Source: Pseudomonas sp. PD9R (GTDB lineage Bacteria; Pseudomonadota; Gammaproteobacteria; Pseudomonadales; Pseudomonadaceae). From it: 64,000 nucleotides of DNA. Where the stretch lies: contig NZ_JAHTMR010000011.1 in NCBI RefSeq assembly GCF_019200975.1, positions 1 through 64,000 of the forward strand. The letters run 5' to 3'. Below are positions 46,309-54,648 of the stretch, one piece after another (position 1 is the first letter of the stretch; each line of letters opens with the position of its first letter). A model generated the notes under the pieces. It had not been told where the DNA came from. It was given only the letters and a program-made list of their open reading frames with translations, and did no database searches. Both the position numbers and the translations under genes were made by a program.

Positions 46309-49300
46309 ATGTTCGCCCCGGCCAATGCAGCCTATTTCACACTCGCGATCCCATCAGTTCAAAACGATTTCAAAGTGCTGGCCTTTGAAGGCAGTGAAAC
46401 CATCAGTTCTCTTTACTCAATTAAAGTGGATCTGGTCAGCGAGTACACCGATGTTGATCTGGAGAGCCTGCTTGGCCAGCCAGCCTTTCTCCAGTTCGGC
46501 CTTAACGGCGAAGGTCTGCATATTCAGTTGGAAAATGTGTGCGCTTATGAAGTTGGAAAGCGCCTGAGCCGATACAGCGTGAACCTGGTGCCCGCGCTCC
46601 ACTACTTGCAGTTCAGCCGCGATCACCGGATTTTTCAGGACCTGACGGTGCCGCAAATCATCGCTCAGGTACTCAAGCGGCATTGCATCCAGGCAGACGC
46701 TTATACCTTCCACGTAAGAACCGGCGCCAAGCGCGATTACTGCACCCAGTACGACGAAAATGATTTTGAGTTCGTCCAGCGCCTGTGCGCCGAGGACGGT
46801 ATCGCGTGGCATCACCAGCATTCCCGTGAAGGGCATCTGTTGGTGTTCACTGACGACCAGACCTTCTTCCCTAAAGTGGGTGAAACCCCTTATCGAGAAG
46901 ACGCCGACATGGCGGCGGAGCATCCGGTCGTCAGCCAGTTCTCCAAGCGTTTCAGCACTCGCACCAGCAGTACCACGCACCGACATTACGACCTGAAACG
47001 TCCGAGCCGACAGCTGGAAAGTCGCTTTACCGTCGGGCTCAGCGCAGCGCTGGAAGACTATGGTTTTCCGCTGTTCAGCGAGAGCGAAAAGCACGGCAAC
47101 CAACTCGCCCGGCAGGCGTTGGAGCGGCACCGTACCGACTACCAATTGGTCGAAGGCAAAAGCGACCAACCGACGCTGCGCAGCGGCCACTTCTTCAGCC
47201 TGACGCAACACCGACGTAAAACCTACAACGACCTCTGGCTCTTGCTCAGCGTTACCCACTGCGGCAAACAGCCCCAGGTTCTGGAGGAGTCAATCCCCGG
47301 CGCTATCGAATCCGAGGGCGGTTTTCCCCAGGGTTATCGCAACAGCTTCAGGGCGATTCCCTGGGACGTATTTTTTCGGCCGCCACGGCATGAGCAAAGA
47401 ACGCCATTGGTCTGCCAGACCGCCCGCGTCACCGGCCCGGCCAGCGAAGAGATCTATTGCGATGAATATGGTCGCGTCAAAGTCGAGTTCCACTGGGACC
47501 GGGCCGAACGCAACAACGAACACAGCAGTTGCTGGCTACGGGTTTCCACCGGCTGGGCGGGCCAAGGTTACGGCGCAATGGTCATCCCGCGTATCGGCAT
47601 GGAGGTTGTCGTCACCTATCTGGAAGGCAATCCGGACTCTCCAATGATCACCGGTTACGTGATGAACAAGCTCACACCGGCGCCCTACCCTTTGCCCGAA
47701 CACAAAACCAAAACCGTACTGCGCAGCCACAGTTCACCGCACAACGGCGGATACAACGAATTGTCGCTCGAAGACCGCGCCGGGCTAGAGTTGATCTACC
47801 TGCGAGCCCAGCGGGATATGGAGCAGAAAATCGGGCACGACAGCCGTCTGGAAGTGGGCAACGATCGCCAGGAAACCATCAAGGGCAATAGCCTCACGGT
47901 ATTGGAGGCCGAAGAACATCGCACCGTCACGGCGGACCGCAAAGTCCGACTCAAGGCCAGCGATTATCTGCAGGTTGCCGGAAGCAGCCACAACCGGATA
48001 GGCGAAGCGCTGCTGGTCGAGGCTGGCAAGCAGCTGCATATCAAAGCGGGTACACACCTTGTGCTGGAGGGGGGCGAGAGCATCAGCTTGAAGGTCGGCG
48101 GCCAGCATATTGTGATCAACGCTGACGGGATATTCAGCAGTAGCGAGATCGAGTTGGGCGGATCACCCGTGGCGGGGATGGCCGCACATGCGCTACTGCC
48201 AGGGGCGTTGGCTGGGCTGCTGGCATCCGCCGCGCCCGCGCCAAAGGAAGGGGACGAATCGGGGGAGCTGGAGGAAGAGGAGGAAGAAGTCGAGATGCAG
48301 GGGATTACGCTGCGGATCGGCGTTTTCTTTGATGGCACGGGGAACAACAAAGCCAACAGCGAAACTGTAGCGGCGTGTTATGCGCCGGATGCCAATCTGG
48401 CTGAAGCGGCTGAGGAAATTCAGAGGCATTGCGCGGCTTATGGGTACGACGGTGATGGGAGTTCGCCGGACAATAGTTATGGGAATGATGTGAGCAATAT
48501 TGTGAGGCTTTACGATCTTTACGCTGATCACTCACATAAGCCTATGCCTGAAACCGAGAAAAAAGCCTCTTTACGCGTCTACATCGAAGGCGTTGGTACT
48601 ATCAGCAATGATGAGGATTCATTGCCTTCACAGCTGACAGGGCTGGGAAAAACAGGTGTAGCGGCGCGTGTTAAACAGAGCCCGGCAGCAATACTGAAGC
48701 AAATACGGCTGTTCCGAGAGGAAAACCCTGAAGTAATCATCGAAAAAATAGAGTTCGATATTTTCGGTTTCAGCCGGGGTGCGGCAGCAGCACGACACTT
48801 TGCCAATGAGGTGCTCAAGGGCCGTCACGGCGTTTTGGCTAAAGCTTTGCCAGCCGGCTCTTCAGTCCTGTCACGCGGTTTTTACTGGCGCCTCAAATCC
48901 GAAGTCAGCATTAACTTTATTGGATTATTCGATACTGTTGCATCGATAGCCAACCCCGTCCTGCTCGATTTCACCGGGGCCAACAGCAGAAACACTGGCA
49001 TCAATCTCAAACTGCCCGACGGATGTGCCAATAAGGTAGTGCACCTGGTTGCCCGTGACGAAATCCGTGAAAACTTCGCACTCAACAGCCTGGGCAGCCA
49101 CGATCTACTCTTGCCCGGCGCGCACTCAGACCTGGGCGGCGGCTACTTGCCGCGAGCTAAGGAAAAGCTCCTGCTGGGCAGACCCGTCACAAGCCAAGTC
49201 AGGCCCAACCTGGAAGCGACCCGAACTACGGCCTTTCTTACCGCCGAAAAGGAAGTGCTCGCGTTGTACCGCAGAGGCGTGATCGGATTCGATGGTGACG

Positions 49301-49749
49301 GCAAAGAATTGAGAGTGACGCTCTGGGAAAGACCCGTCTCCCAATCGCTCGACAAGGGTAAGTCCGACTCCGAGCCACAGAAAAAGGTTTTTGCGGCGGC
49401 TGCCATTGAGCGGCTCGTACACGGCGAACTCTCGTTGGTGTATTTGCGCATCATGCGAGAGCTGGCGGTCAGACATGATGTTCCGTTTGAAGTCATTGAT
49501 GACAACGACCCAAAACTGTCCTTGCCTGATGAATTGGAGTCCATCTACAAAAAACTCCTGAAATACGCATTGGGCGAATCATCCGTCGATGGGCTGACGA
49601 GTGAAGAGACAGTGTTGCTACGTAGGCGCTATATCCACCTATCCGCTCACTGGAACGCAGTAAAAGACCTGAACAGTAGTGACATGAGCGTCGTTTTCAT
49701 CAATCGGCCTGCCGAAAAAAACCAACGGGTGGTGCATCCCAATGAGTAA
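46309..49749 (+). CDS. vgrG: VgrG spike protein fused to a DUF2235 (Tle1-like) phospholipase domain
   Basis: The 1146-residue protein combines a T6SS spike with a toxin. Residues about 1-640 are VgrG: gp27-like start (YFTLAIPSVQNDFKVLAFEG), VgrG core with EEIYCDEYGRVKVEFHWDR, STGWAGQGYGAMVIPRIGME and GNPDSPMITGYVMN, then the beta-helix needle region (LSLEDRAGLELIYLRAQRDM). An acidic linker (residues about 648-663, mostly Glu) leads to a DUF2235 alpha/beta-hydrolase domain. This starts at LRIGVFFDGTGNN and has the nucleophile elbow GFSRG (Ser 822), GLFDTVAS and PGAHSDLGGGY. Such domains are phospholipases that attack target-cell membranes. The ATG at 46309 has AAAGGAT upstream. The last eight bases overlap the next gene. 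Confidence 0.92.
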   Translation: MFAPANAAYFTLAIPSVQNDFKVLAFEGSETISSLYSIKVDLVSEYTDVDLESLLGQPAFLQFGLNGEGLHIQLENVCAYEVGKRLSRYSVNLVPALHYLQFSRDHRIFQDLTVPQIIAQVLKRHCIQADAYTFHVRTGAKRDYCTQYDENDFEFVQRLCAEDGIAWHHQHSREGHLLVFTDDQTFFPKVGETPYREDADMAAEHPVVSQFSKRFSTRTSSTTHRHYDLKRPSRQLESRFTVGLSAALEDYGFPLFSESEKHGNQLARQALERHRTDYQLVEGKSDQPTLRSGHFFSLTQHRRKTYNDLWLLLSVTHCGKQPQVLEESIPGAIESEGGFPQGYRNSFRAIPWDVFFRPPRHEQRTPLVCQTARVTGPASEEIYCDEYGRVKVEFHWDRAERNNEHSSCWLRVSTGWAGQGYGAMVIPRIGMEVVVTYLEGNPDSPMITGYVMNKLTPAPYPLPEHKTKTVLRSHSSPHNGGYNELSLEDRAGLELIYLRAQRDMEQKIGHDSRLEVGNDRQETIKGNSLTVLEAEEHRTVTADRKVRLKASDYLQVAGSSHNRIGEALLVEAGKQLHIKAGTHLVLEGGESISLKVGGQHIVINADGIFSSSEIELGGSPVAGMAAHALLPGALAGLLASAAPAPKEGDESGELEEEEEEVEMQGITLRIGVFFDGTGNNKANSETVAACYAPDANLAEAAEEIQRHCAAYGYDGDGSSPDNSYGNDVSNIVRLYDLYADHSHKPMPETEKKASLRVYIEGVGTISNDEDSLPSQLTGLGKTGVAARVKQSPAAILKQIRLFREENPEVIIEKIEFDIFGFSRGAAAARHFANEVLKGRHGVLAKALPAGSSVLSRGFYWRLKSEVSINFIGLFDTVASIANPVLLDFTGANSRNTGINLKLPDGCANKVVHLVARDEIRENFALNSLGSHDLLLPGAHSDLGGGYLPRAKEKLLLGRPVTSQVRPNLEATRTTAFLTAEKEVLALYRRGVIGFDGDGKELRVTLWERPVSQSLDKGKSDSEPQKKVFAAAAIERLVHGELSLVYLRIMRELAVRHDVPFEVIDDNDPKLSLPDELESIYKKLLKYALGESSVDGLTSEETVLLRRRYIHLSAHWNAVKDLNSSDMSVVFINRPAEKNQRVVHPNE

Positions 49750-50410
49750 CGTCGCCTGCCTTATCAAAAAAAGTGCAGGGCTGTTTTTTGGGATGGTGTT
49801 CCTCACCAGCGCACAAAGCTTCGCGCAATCAAGCTACGACGAAACCTGGTCATTGGGCTTCGGAGCTCCGGACTACATGGAAGTGTGGATTGAAACGGCG
49901 GACGTTGTGGATATCAGGGAGCGCGTCTTTCGTCGAGCCGGCTCCGGGATCGCATCGGTGTTCACGCCCAGCGACAACAAGGGGCAGCCCGCAGGTTGGC
50001 CAATAAGTCCCGGTAGAGGTGCCGGCCGCGACGTCACTGGTGCCGATTTACCGAGGTTGATCTACGTCCGCTGGCAATCGCTGGCCGAACCGCAAACCTA
50101 TGAGGCCTACATCGTCATCCCCGCGTCAGCACGGGAAGTCATGCGTAAACCGGAAAGGGCCTTTTGCAAAGCTGACGGCAAGTGGATCACCGATTACCGC
50201 CATGATATCGGTATTGGTCTAGCGCCTGGGGGCATCGCCAAAGTCTGGCTCGGCGGTCCCTGTCTGAAGTCGGTTGAAATTACGCGGGTAGTAGGATCGA
50301 TCAATCCGATTGGCCCCTATGAAGGTAAATCCAGTGGCAAGCATCGTTCGTTGTCCGAAGTCTCAAAGGCCTACATAGAAAAATTCGGCATCCCATTTGG
50401 AAGCTGGTAA
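49742..50410 (+). CDS. DUF2931-like exported protein, candidate immunity to the VgrG-linked lipase
   Basis: The 222-residue protein begins with an export signal (LFFGMVFLTSAQSFA, ending near residue 28). The body recalls DUF2931 proteins (WSLGFGAPDYMEVWIETADV, PRLIYVRWQSLAEPQTYEAY). DUF2931 genes often follow T6SS lipase effectors and some encode immunity lipoproteins; here no lipobox is evident, so the product is probably periplasmic. It overlaps the end of the VgrG fusion gene by eight bases, so it is translationally coupled to the effector, as expected of an immunity gene. The immunity role is inferred. Confidence 0.72.
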   Translation: MSNVACLIKKSAGLFFGMVFLTSAQSFAQSSYDETWSLGFGAPDYMEVWIETADVVDIRERVFRRAGSGIASVFTPSDNKGQPAGWPISPGRGAGRDVTGADLPRLIYVRWQSLAEPQTYEAYIVIPASAREVMRKPERAFCKADGKWITDYRHDIGIGLAPGGIAKVWLGGPCLKSVEITRVVGSINPIGPYEGKSSGKHRSLSEVSKAYIEKFGIPFGSW

Positions 50411-50423
50411 GGAGAGTCAGTAC

Positions 50424-51506
50424 ATGGAGTTAAAAACGTTGTTTTTCGCAACCGCTATGGGGTTGCCAACCTCTTACGCCGCCGCAGAGTCCGACCCACT
50501 GGACGGGCATTATTACTTGCACGGCGCAATGGAAATGGGAGCGGAGTTGCTGCTGCGCAAGGACGGTGCTTTTGCCGGCGGGATCGCTTATGGAAGCGCC
50601 GGCGGTAATGCCAAAGGGACTTGGCATGCCGAGACGAACACCGTAACGCTTACGACTGACCCCGCCTCTCGGCCTCCAAAGGAAATGCAATTTTCTCCTC
50701 GTGGCCATCGCAATATTGAAGATTTCGAAGCAGATTTACCGCACGACAAATTCTTTGAGCCCGTACGAGACAACTATGTCGTGCAAATGACGTACAGCCG
50801 TCCGCCCATGAGCTCGGACTTTAAACCTGTTTATGCGTATTTTGAGTTCACTCATGGCCCCTCAAGCCAGGTGCTCTTGAGTTCGGCAACGCCGGGAAAG
50901 TTTTGGCTACCCTACGATCCGCAGAGAGCTCTAAAAAAAATTGGTTTCGGGACCAGCGAGCATTCAGGGCCAACGTCGTGGTATGACGTTTTACCCACCA
51001 CTCGTTCGTTAATCATTGGGTGGAGTAAACCGAAGAACCAGCCCATATCATTTGAAATATCTGAGGAAATGAACCTTTTCGCAGCGCAGAGATTCCTGCG
51101 AAACAACCCTGACGCAACAGAACGCCTGAAAAACAACTACCCGCTGTGGTTGTCCTACGATGTCATCCCGCCCAACATCAAGCCGATCGATTTGTACTGG
51201 CAGTTTAAGGATGGTTCTACACAACAAACCGTGTGGGCCGACTCCAGCCAAACCCTGTTGACCCTTCCCTTCGACACTACTCGAACCTTACAAAATATCG
51301 GCATGCGCCCGCAGGGCTCTACCACAGCCATACAGTGGTTTGCCGTCGTGCCTTCGGATCGGTGGCTATATTTTGGCTGGGACCTAGTGGCCAACGAAAA
51401 TGAAAACAATCTGGGCGTCTTGTTCGACGACCTTCAATTGGCGATTGAACCCAATTGCCTGGCGGCGGATTTTGGCTCTGGCAAGGCGTGCTTTCGTCGC
51501 CGTTAA
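50424..51506 (+). CDS. Exported protein of unknown function, second candidate immunity/accessory gene
   Basis: The 360-residue product has a short signal peptide (LKTLFFATAMGLPTSYAAA). The mature part is rich in aromatic residues: an N-terminal segment like HYYLHGAMEMGAELLLRKDG with a GTW turn, then two related segments around LLSSATPGKFWLPYDPQRAL and SSQTLLTLPFDTTRTL that look like an internal repeat. The C-terminal half recalls DUF2931-like WYDVLP and WFAVVP stretches. AAGGAGAG precedes the ATG at 50424. It lies 13 bases after the previous gene in the effector operon. I do not recognise a family with confidence. Confidence 0.75.
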   Translation: MELKTLFFATAMGLPTSYAAAESDPLDGHYYLHGAMEMGAELLLRKDGAFAGGIAYGSAGGNAKGTWHAETNTVTLTTDPASRPPKEMQFSPRGHRNIEDFEADLPHDKFFEPVRDNYVVQMTYSRPPMSSDFKPVYAYFEFTHGPSSQVLLSSATPGKFWLPYDPQRALKKIGFGTSEHSGPTSWYDVLPTTRSLIIGWSKPKNQPISFEISEEMNLFAAQRFLRNNPDATERLKNNYPLWLSYDVIPPNIKPIDLYWQFKDGSTQQTVWADSSQTLLTLPFDTTRTLQNIGMRPQGSTTAIQWFAVVPSDRWLYFGWDLVANENENNLGVLFDDLQLAIEPNCLAADFGSGKACFRRR

Positions 51507-51565
51507 CAATCCGTACGCTTCGCTGTCGGCACGCACAGGACTAATGCCAGTTAGTTAAGGAAATT

Positions 51566-51665
51566 TGTAGGAGCGAGCTTGCTCGCGATGGACCTGAGGG
51601 CAACGTGTTTATCCAGCAAACACGCGTGATCGTTTACGTCCATCGCGAGCAAGCTCGCTCCTACG
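51566..51665. repeat. REP inverted pair, GAGCGAGCTTGCTCGCGAT family
   Basis: TGTAGGAGCGAGCTTGCTCG and, 50 bases later, CGAGCAAGCTCGCTCCTAC in inverted order. It is a third REP family in the window and the first REP seen right of 25.1 kb, marking the end of the T6SS locus. Confidence 0.92.
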
Positions 51666-51880
51666 GGGGTAGCGTTCACTTAGGTGATCAGCATTGCTGT
51701 TGGCACCCGTTTTTTTGTCGATTAAACGCCGCCCGACAGTGCTTGTTTAAATGCCCCAAGAGTTACTTCATGAAAGCTACAAAACCTTGTGCCATTGCCT
51801 ACGGTTACGCCAGAATCCGCCGGCTTGTGCGCTTTGGACGAGGCCTCTATCGTCTTCCTACCGCTGCCCATCAGTGGTCG
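51666..51880. other. Stretch without a supported gene
   Basis: Two overlapping small frames run through here (from 51605 and 51751). Neither has a convincing ribosome-binding site, domain or codon pattern, and both run into the structured element that follows. A short Met start at 51770 (MKATKPCAIAYGYA) cannot be excluded. Confidence 0.4.
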
Positions 51881-52045
51881 GGTTTAGTCGCCCGTCGATG
51901 CCAAGACGCACAATGTCTCTATCAATCAGGCCTCCATGCCTGCACTTGATGGTGGCTGTGCGCAGGGCGCTTCGGCGCGCCGATTTCTTGGCTCATCGGT
52001 CGACTAACCTGTGCACAGCCGCCACCCTTACGTTTAGTCGCGAAC
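51881..52045 (+). promoter_or_regulatory. Structured leader/element upstream of the DUF6124-like gene
   Basis: A long imperfect stem (51951-51965 with 52009-52026, GGTGGCTGTGCGCAG against CTGTGCACAGCCGCCACC, one bulge) encloses two hairpins. One is GCGC-TTCG-GCGC (51967-51978), a C(UUCG)G tetraloop; the other is CCGAT/ATCGG (51980-51999). Upstream is CAGGC/GCCTG (51927-51942). The element is bracketed by direct repeats of GTTTAGTCGC (51882-51891 and 52032-52041). The fold suggests an RNA leader or a mobile DNA element. From memory, similar sequences precede other genes of this family in P. fluorescens strains; this needs a search. Confidence 0.55.
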
Positions 52046-52079
52046 GGGATGTGGCCTCACTCATATGAGGATAGAGCCA

Positions 52080-52475
52080 ATGTTCAAAGTAACGCCAAAT
52101 CCCCCGGAAACAGATCCAGCATCACCCTACGAATCTCTCGATTCGACGAAGCTCAACGAAGCCGCCGAGCGCGCCCTCGACCATCACTTCCCGCCAGCCG
52201 AAAAGAAACCACCAAAACGCAAAGGCCAACTCTTCAGCGTCTGCCCAAACATCAACACTGAAGCACTCCTGGCCAACGCCTCGGAAGACCTGCTGTCCAT
52301 CAGCGCCATCGCTGCCGACCTCGCCGACGATGTGGACGGCTCACGCCGCTCCGTAGCCTGGGCGATCAGTCGCATGGCCGACGGGGTGCATTTGTTGGTG
52401 GAGCAAGCGCTGGATCATCTGGATGAGCCTGAAATGGCGGTGGTCATTGCCAAGCAACAAAGCCGCGTCGGCTAA
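52080..52475 (+). CDS. DUF6124 (DUF3077-like) family small protein
   Basis: The 131-residue protein begins MFKVTPNPPETDPASPYESL, a start I recognise from a multi-copy Pseudomonas family now called DUF6124 (earlier annotated near DUF3077). The C-terminal half is helical (ASEDLLSISAIAADLADDVD, RSVAWAISRMADGVHLLVEQ). Function is unknown. GAGGATAGAGCC precedes the ATG at 52080; an in-frame ATG at 52065 has no ribosome-binding site. The structured element at 51881-52045 lies directly upstream. Confidence 0.8.
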   Translation: MFKVTPNPPETDPASPYESLDSTKLNEAAERALDHHFPPAEKKPPKRKGQLFSVCPNINTEALLANASEDLLSISAIAADLADDVDGSRRSVAWAISRMADGVHLLVEQALDHLDEPEMAVVIAKQQSRVG

Positions 52476-52477
52476 AG

Positions 52478-52544
52478 CTGGAGCCGGCTTGCTGACGATA
52501 GCGCTCTCGATGACGCCATCGCCGGCAAGCCGTGCTCCTACAGG
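52478..52544. repeat. REP-like inverted pair, GGAGCCGGCTTGC family
   Basis: CTGGAGCCGGCTTGCTGACG on the left and CGCCGGCAAGCCGTGCTCCT on the right form an imperfect inverted pair of a fourth REP type, directly after the DUF6124-like gene. Confidence 0.8.
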
Positions 52545-52561
52545 GGCGGTATTTCAGGCAC

Positions 52562-52602
52562 AAAAAAATGGGCACCCAACCTGGTTGGTGTGCCCATTTT
52601 TT
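52562..52602. terminator. Bidirectional terminator between the DUF6124-like gene and the HU gene
   Basis: AATGGGCACCCAACC and GGTTGGTGTGCCCATT form a stem with a single bulge, flanked by A7 on the left and T6 on the right. It can serve both convergent genes. Confidence 0.9.
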
Positions 52603-52639
52603 AACTCCGCTTCCCCGCTAGGCAGGATGTGAAGACGGA

Positions 52640-52915
52640 TTAAGGATTGACGCTGTCTTTCAACGATTTGCCTGGCTTGAAGGCGACGGTGTTGCTCGCC
52701 TTGATTTTGACGGGCTCACCGGTTTGCGGGTTTTTGCCGGTGCGGGCACCGCGATGGCGTTGCAGGAAGGTGCCGAAACCCACCAGCGTCACGCTGTCTT
52801 TGCGGTGCAGGGCGCCGGTGATTTCTTCGAGTACGGCGTTGAGTACGCGGTTGGCCTGCTCTTTGGTGAGGTCTGCTTTCTCAGCAATGGCTGCGGCGAG
52901 GTCTGGTTTACGCAT
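52640..52915 (-). CDS. hupA: HU family DNA-binding protein
   Basis: HU bends and compacts DNA as a dimer. The 91-residue protein has the HU fold: MRKPDLAAAIAEKADLTKEQ, ALHRKDSVTLVGFGTFLQRH, and the DNA-binding arm GARTGKNPQTGEPVKI, with the proline-tipped NPQTG loop. It is the homologue of the gene I recall as PA5348 (HU-alpha type); the exact paralogue name is less certain than the family. It is convergent with the DUF6124-like gene. Confidence 0.93.
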   Translation of the reverse strand: MRKPDLAAAIAEKADLTKEQANRVLNAVLEEITGALHRKDSVTLVGFGTFLQRHRGARTGKNPQTGEPVKIKASNTVAFKPGKSLKDSVNP

Positions 52916-53041
52916 GTTAGTGAAGCCCCTTTGACGGTTTGTTGTTGTTATGTCCGTGCTGCTCTCTGCGGAGCAGCGCCAAAAGCGCCGCAGGTGCTCT
53001 ACTCTGCGGCAGACGGGAGTGAGGATGGCACGCAGCGAAGA

Positions 53042-53063
53042 GCCGCGCCAGTCTCGGCGCGGC
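53042..53063 (-). terminator. Possible terminator after the rubredoxin reductase gene
   Basis: GCCGCGCC and GGCGCGGC form a strong eight-pair stem with a six-base loop. On the minus strand it lies about 45 bases past the reductase stop, but the following T-run is weak (TCTTCG). It may instead act only as a hairpin. Confidence 0.4.
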
Positions 53064-53109
53064 CTTTGTCAGGGCAAAATGGGGGTGATTCCGACAGAAC
53101 GACCGGTAT

Positions 53110-54258
53110 TTACGCCAGCAGCGCCGGAAGCTCTTTGTTCAGGGCCAGTTTTTCCATCACGGCCGTGCCTGTCAGGGCATAACCGAGCAATTTGCCTGAG
53201 GCATCGCGGCATAAAACCTTGATGTCGCCGCCCTGCCCTTCAACTGTCCATACGCCTTCCGAACCCCGTGGTGGCGGGGACACCACCAATGGGCACACCG
53301 GGGTTTTGACGGTGATGGGCATCGGGCCGTAGGTGACAGCCGTCGGGTTGCCGGCAAGGGTTTGGGCCAGTGCTCTCGCACAGCTCATCAGGGGCATCAC
53401 GTACAACAGATTCAGCCCATCGACCTCGGCACAGTCGCCCAAGGCGTAGATGTTGGCGTGGGAGGTTTGCAGGTGACGGTTGACCACCACGCCGCGATTG
53501 ACTTGCACGCCAGCTGCGGCGGCGAGGTCGATGCGTGGGCGTAGGCCAATGGCGGAGACCACCACGTCGCACGGGACGACCTGGCCATCGGACAAGTGCG
53601 CTTCCAGGCCATCAGCCACGCGTTGCAGGCGATTGAGCACCGGCCCGAGGTGGAAGCGTGCGCCGAGGCTTTCCAGGCCAGCCTGCACAGCAGCGGCGGC
53701 TGCCGGGTGCAGCAAGGTCGGCATGACTTGTTCACACGGCGCGACCAGTTGCACCTCAAAGCCGCCCGACGTTAGGTCGTTGGCGAACTCACAACCAATC
53801 AGGCCGGCACCGAGCAGCAACACCCGACGCTTGCCGGCCGCTGCCGCACGAAACCGCGCGTAGTCTTCCAGGTCGTTGATCGGGAATACGCAATCGGCCG
53901 CGTCGCCTTCGATGGGCACGCGTACGGTTTCGGCGCCCCAGGCCAGGATCAGGTCGCGGTAGGTCACGGCTTCTTCGCCAATCCACAGGCGCTTGTGGCC
54001 CGGATCGATGCCGCTGATGCGCGTGTGGGTGCGCACTTCGGCCTTCAGTTGCTCGGCCATGGCGCCGGGTTCGGCCATGCTCAGGCCGTCGGCGTCCTTG
54101 TTTTTGCCGAAACCGGTGGAGAGCATCGGCTTGGAGTAGGAACGCCCGTCATCGGCGGTAATCAGCAGCAGCGGGGTTTCGCTATCGAGTTTGCGAAACT
54201 CGCGAGCCAGGTTGTAGCCAGCCAGGCCGGTACCCACGATGACGACAGGTGCGTTCAT
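53110..54258 (-). CDS. alkT: Rubredoxin-NAD(+) reductase
   Basis: This FAD enzyme passes electrons from NADH to rubredoxin, which supplies alkane hydroxylases or protects from oxidative stress. The 382-residue protein has an N-terminal FAD-binding motif (VVIVGTGLAGYNLAREF), an NAD-binding motif in the middle (RVLLLGAGLIGCEFANDL), the ATG-like VVSAIGLRP and the second FAD motif YALGDCAEVDG. AGGAGTAAGGA precedes the ATG. It lies 21 bases after the rubredoxin gene in the same operon. Confidence 0.94.
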   Translation of the reverse strand: MNAPVVIVGTGLAGYNLAREFRKLDSETPLLLITADDGRSYSKPMLSTGFGKNKDADGLSMAEPGAMAEQLKAEVRTHTRISGIDPGHKRLWIGEEAVTYRDLILAWGAETVRVPIEGDAADCVFPINDLEDYARFRAAAAGKRRVLLLGAGLIGCEFANDLTSGGFEVQLVAPCEQVMPTLLHPAAAAAVQAGLESLGARFHLGPVLNRLQRVADGLEAHLSDGQVVPCDVVVSAIGLRPRIDLAAAAGVQVNRGVVVNRHLQTSHANIYALGDCAEVDGLNLLYVMPLMSCARALAQTLAGNPTAVTYGPMPITVKTPVCPLVVSPPPRGSEGVWTVEGQGGDIKVLCRDASGKLLGYALTGTAVMEKLALNKELPALLA

Positions 54259-54279
54259 TCCTTACTCCTCTTAAATGTC

Positions 54280-54447
54280 TTAGTTGATTTCGATCATTTC
54301 GAAATCCATTTTGCCGACGCCGCAATCCGGGCACAGCCAGTCTTCCGGCACGTCTTGCCACAGGGTGCCCGGTGCAATGCCATCATCCGGCCAGCCGTCG
54401 GCTTCGTTGTAGATCAGGCCGCAGACCACACATTGCCACTTTTTCAT
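54280..54447 (-). CDS. rubA: Rubredoxin
   Basis: Translating the minus strand from the ATG at 54447 gives a 55-residue protein with both iron-binding cysteine pairs, CVVCG near the start and CPDCG near the end. The typical aromatic core (LIYNEADGWPDDGIAPGT) is also present. It is a one-iron electron carrier fed by the reductase encoded just downstream. P. aeruginosa has two rubredoxin genes here; only one is present in this window. Confidence 0.96.
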   Translation of the reverse strand: MKKWQCVVCGLIYNEADGWPDDGIAPGTLWQDVPEDWLCPDCGVGKMDFEMIEIN

Positions 54448-54648
54448 TCAGGTACTTCCTCAGGGTTCAGGCTTTTACTGGCGCAAACAGTCGATGGGAT
54501 AACGCGCTGCCGTTCGGCTCAGGCCGTTTTGTACTGATGGGGCCGGGCAGATGCAAGCCTGTTCGGCGCAACGGCCGGCCATATCACTCAAAATTATGAG
54601 CCGACATGGTAAGCTCGCCGCCTCCTTTGCTGCCAATAATGACTCATT

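Noticed and set aside
51605..52068. Two overlapping small plus-strand frames
   Set aside because: They cross the REP pair and the structured leader and lack ribosome-binding sites; better explained as non-coding DNA.
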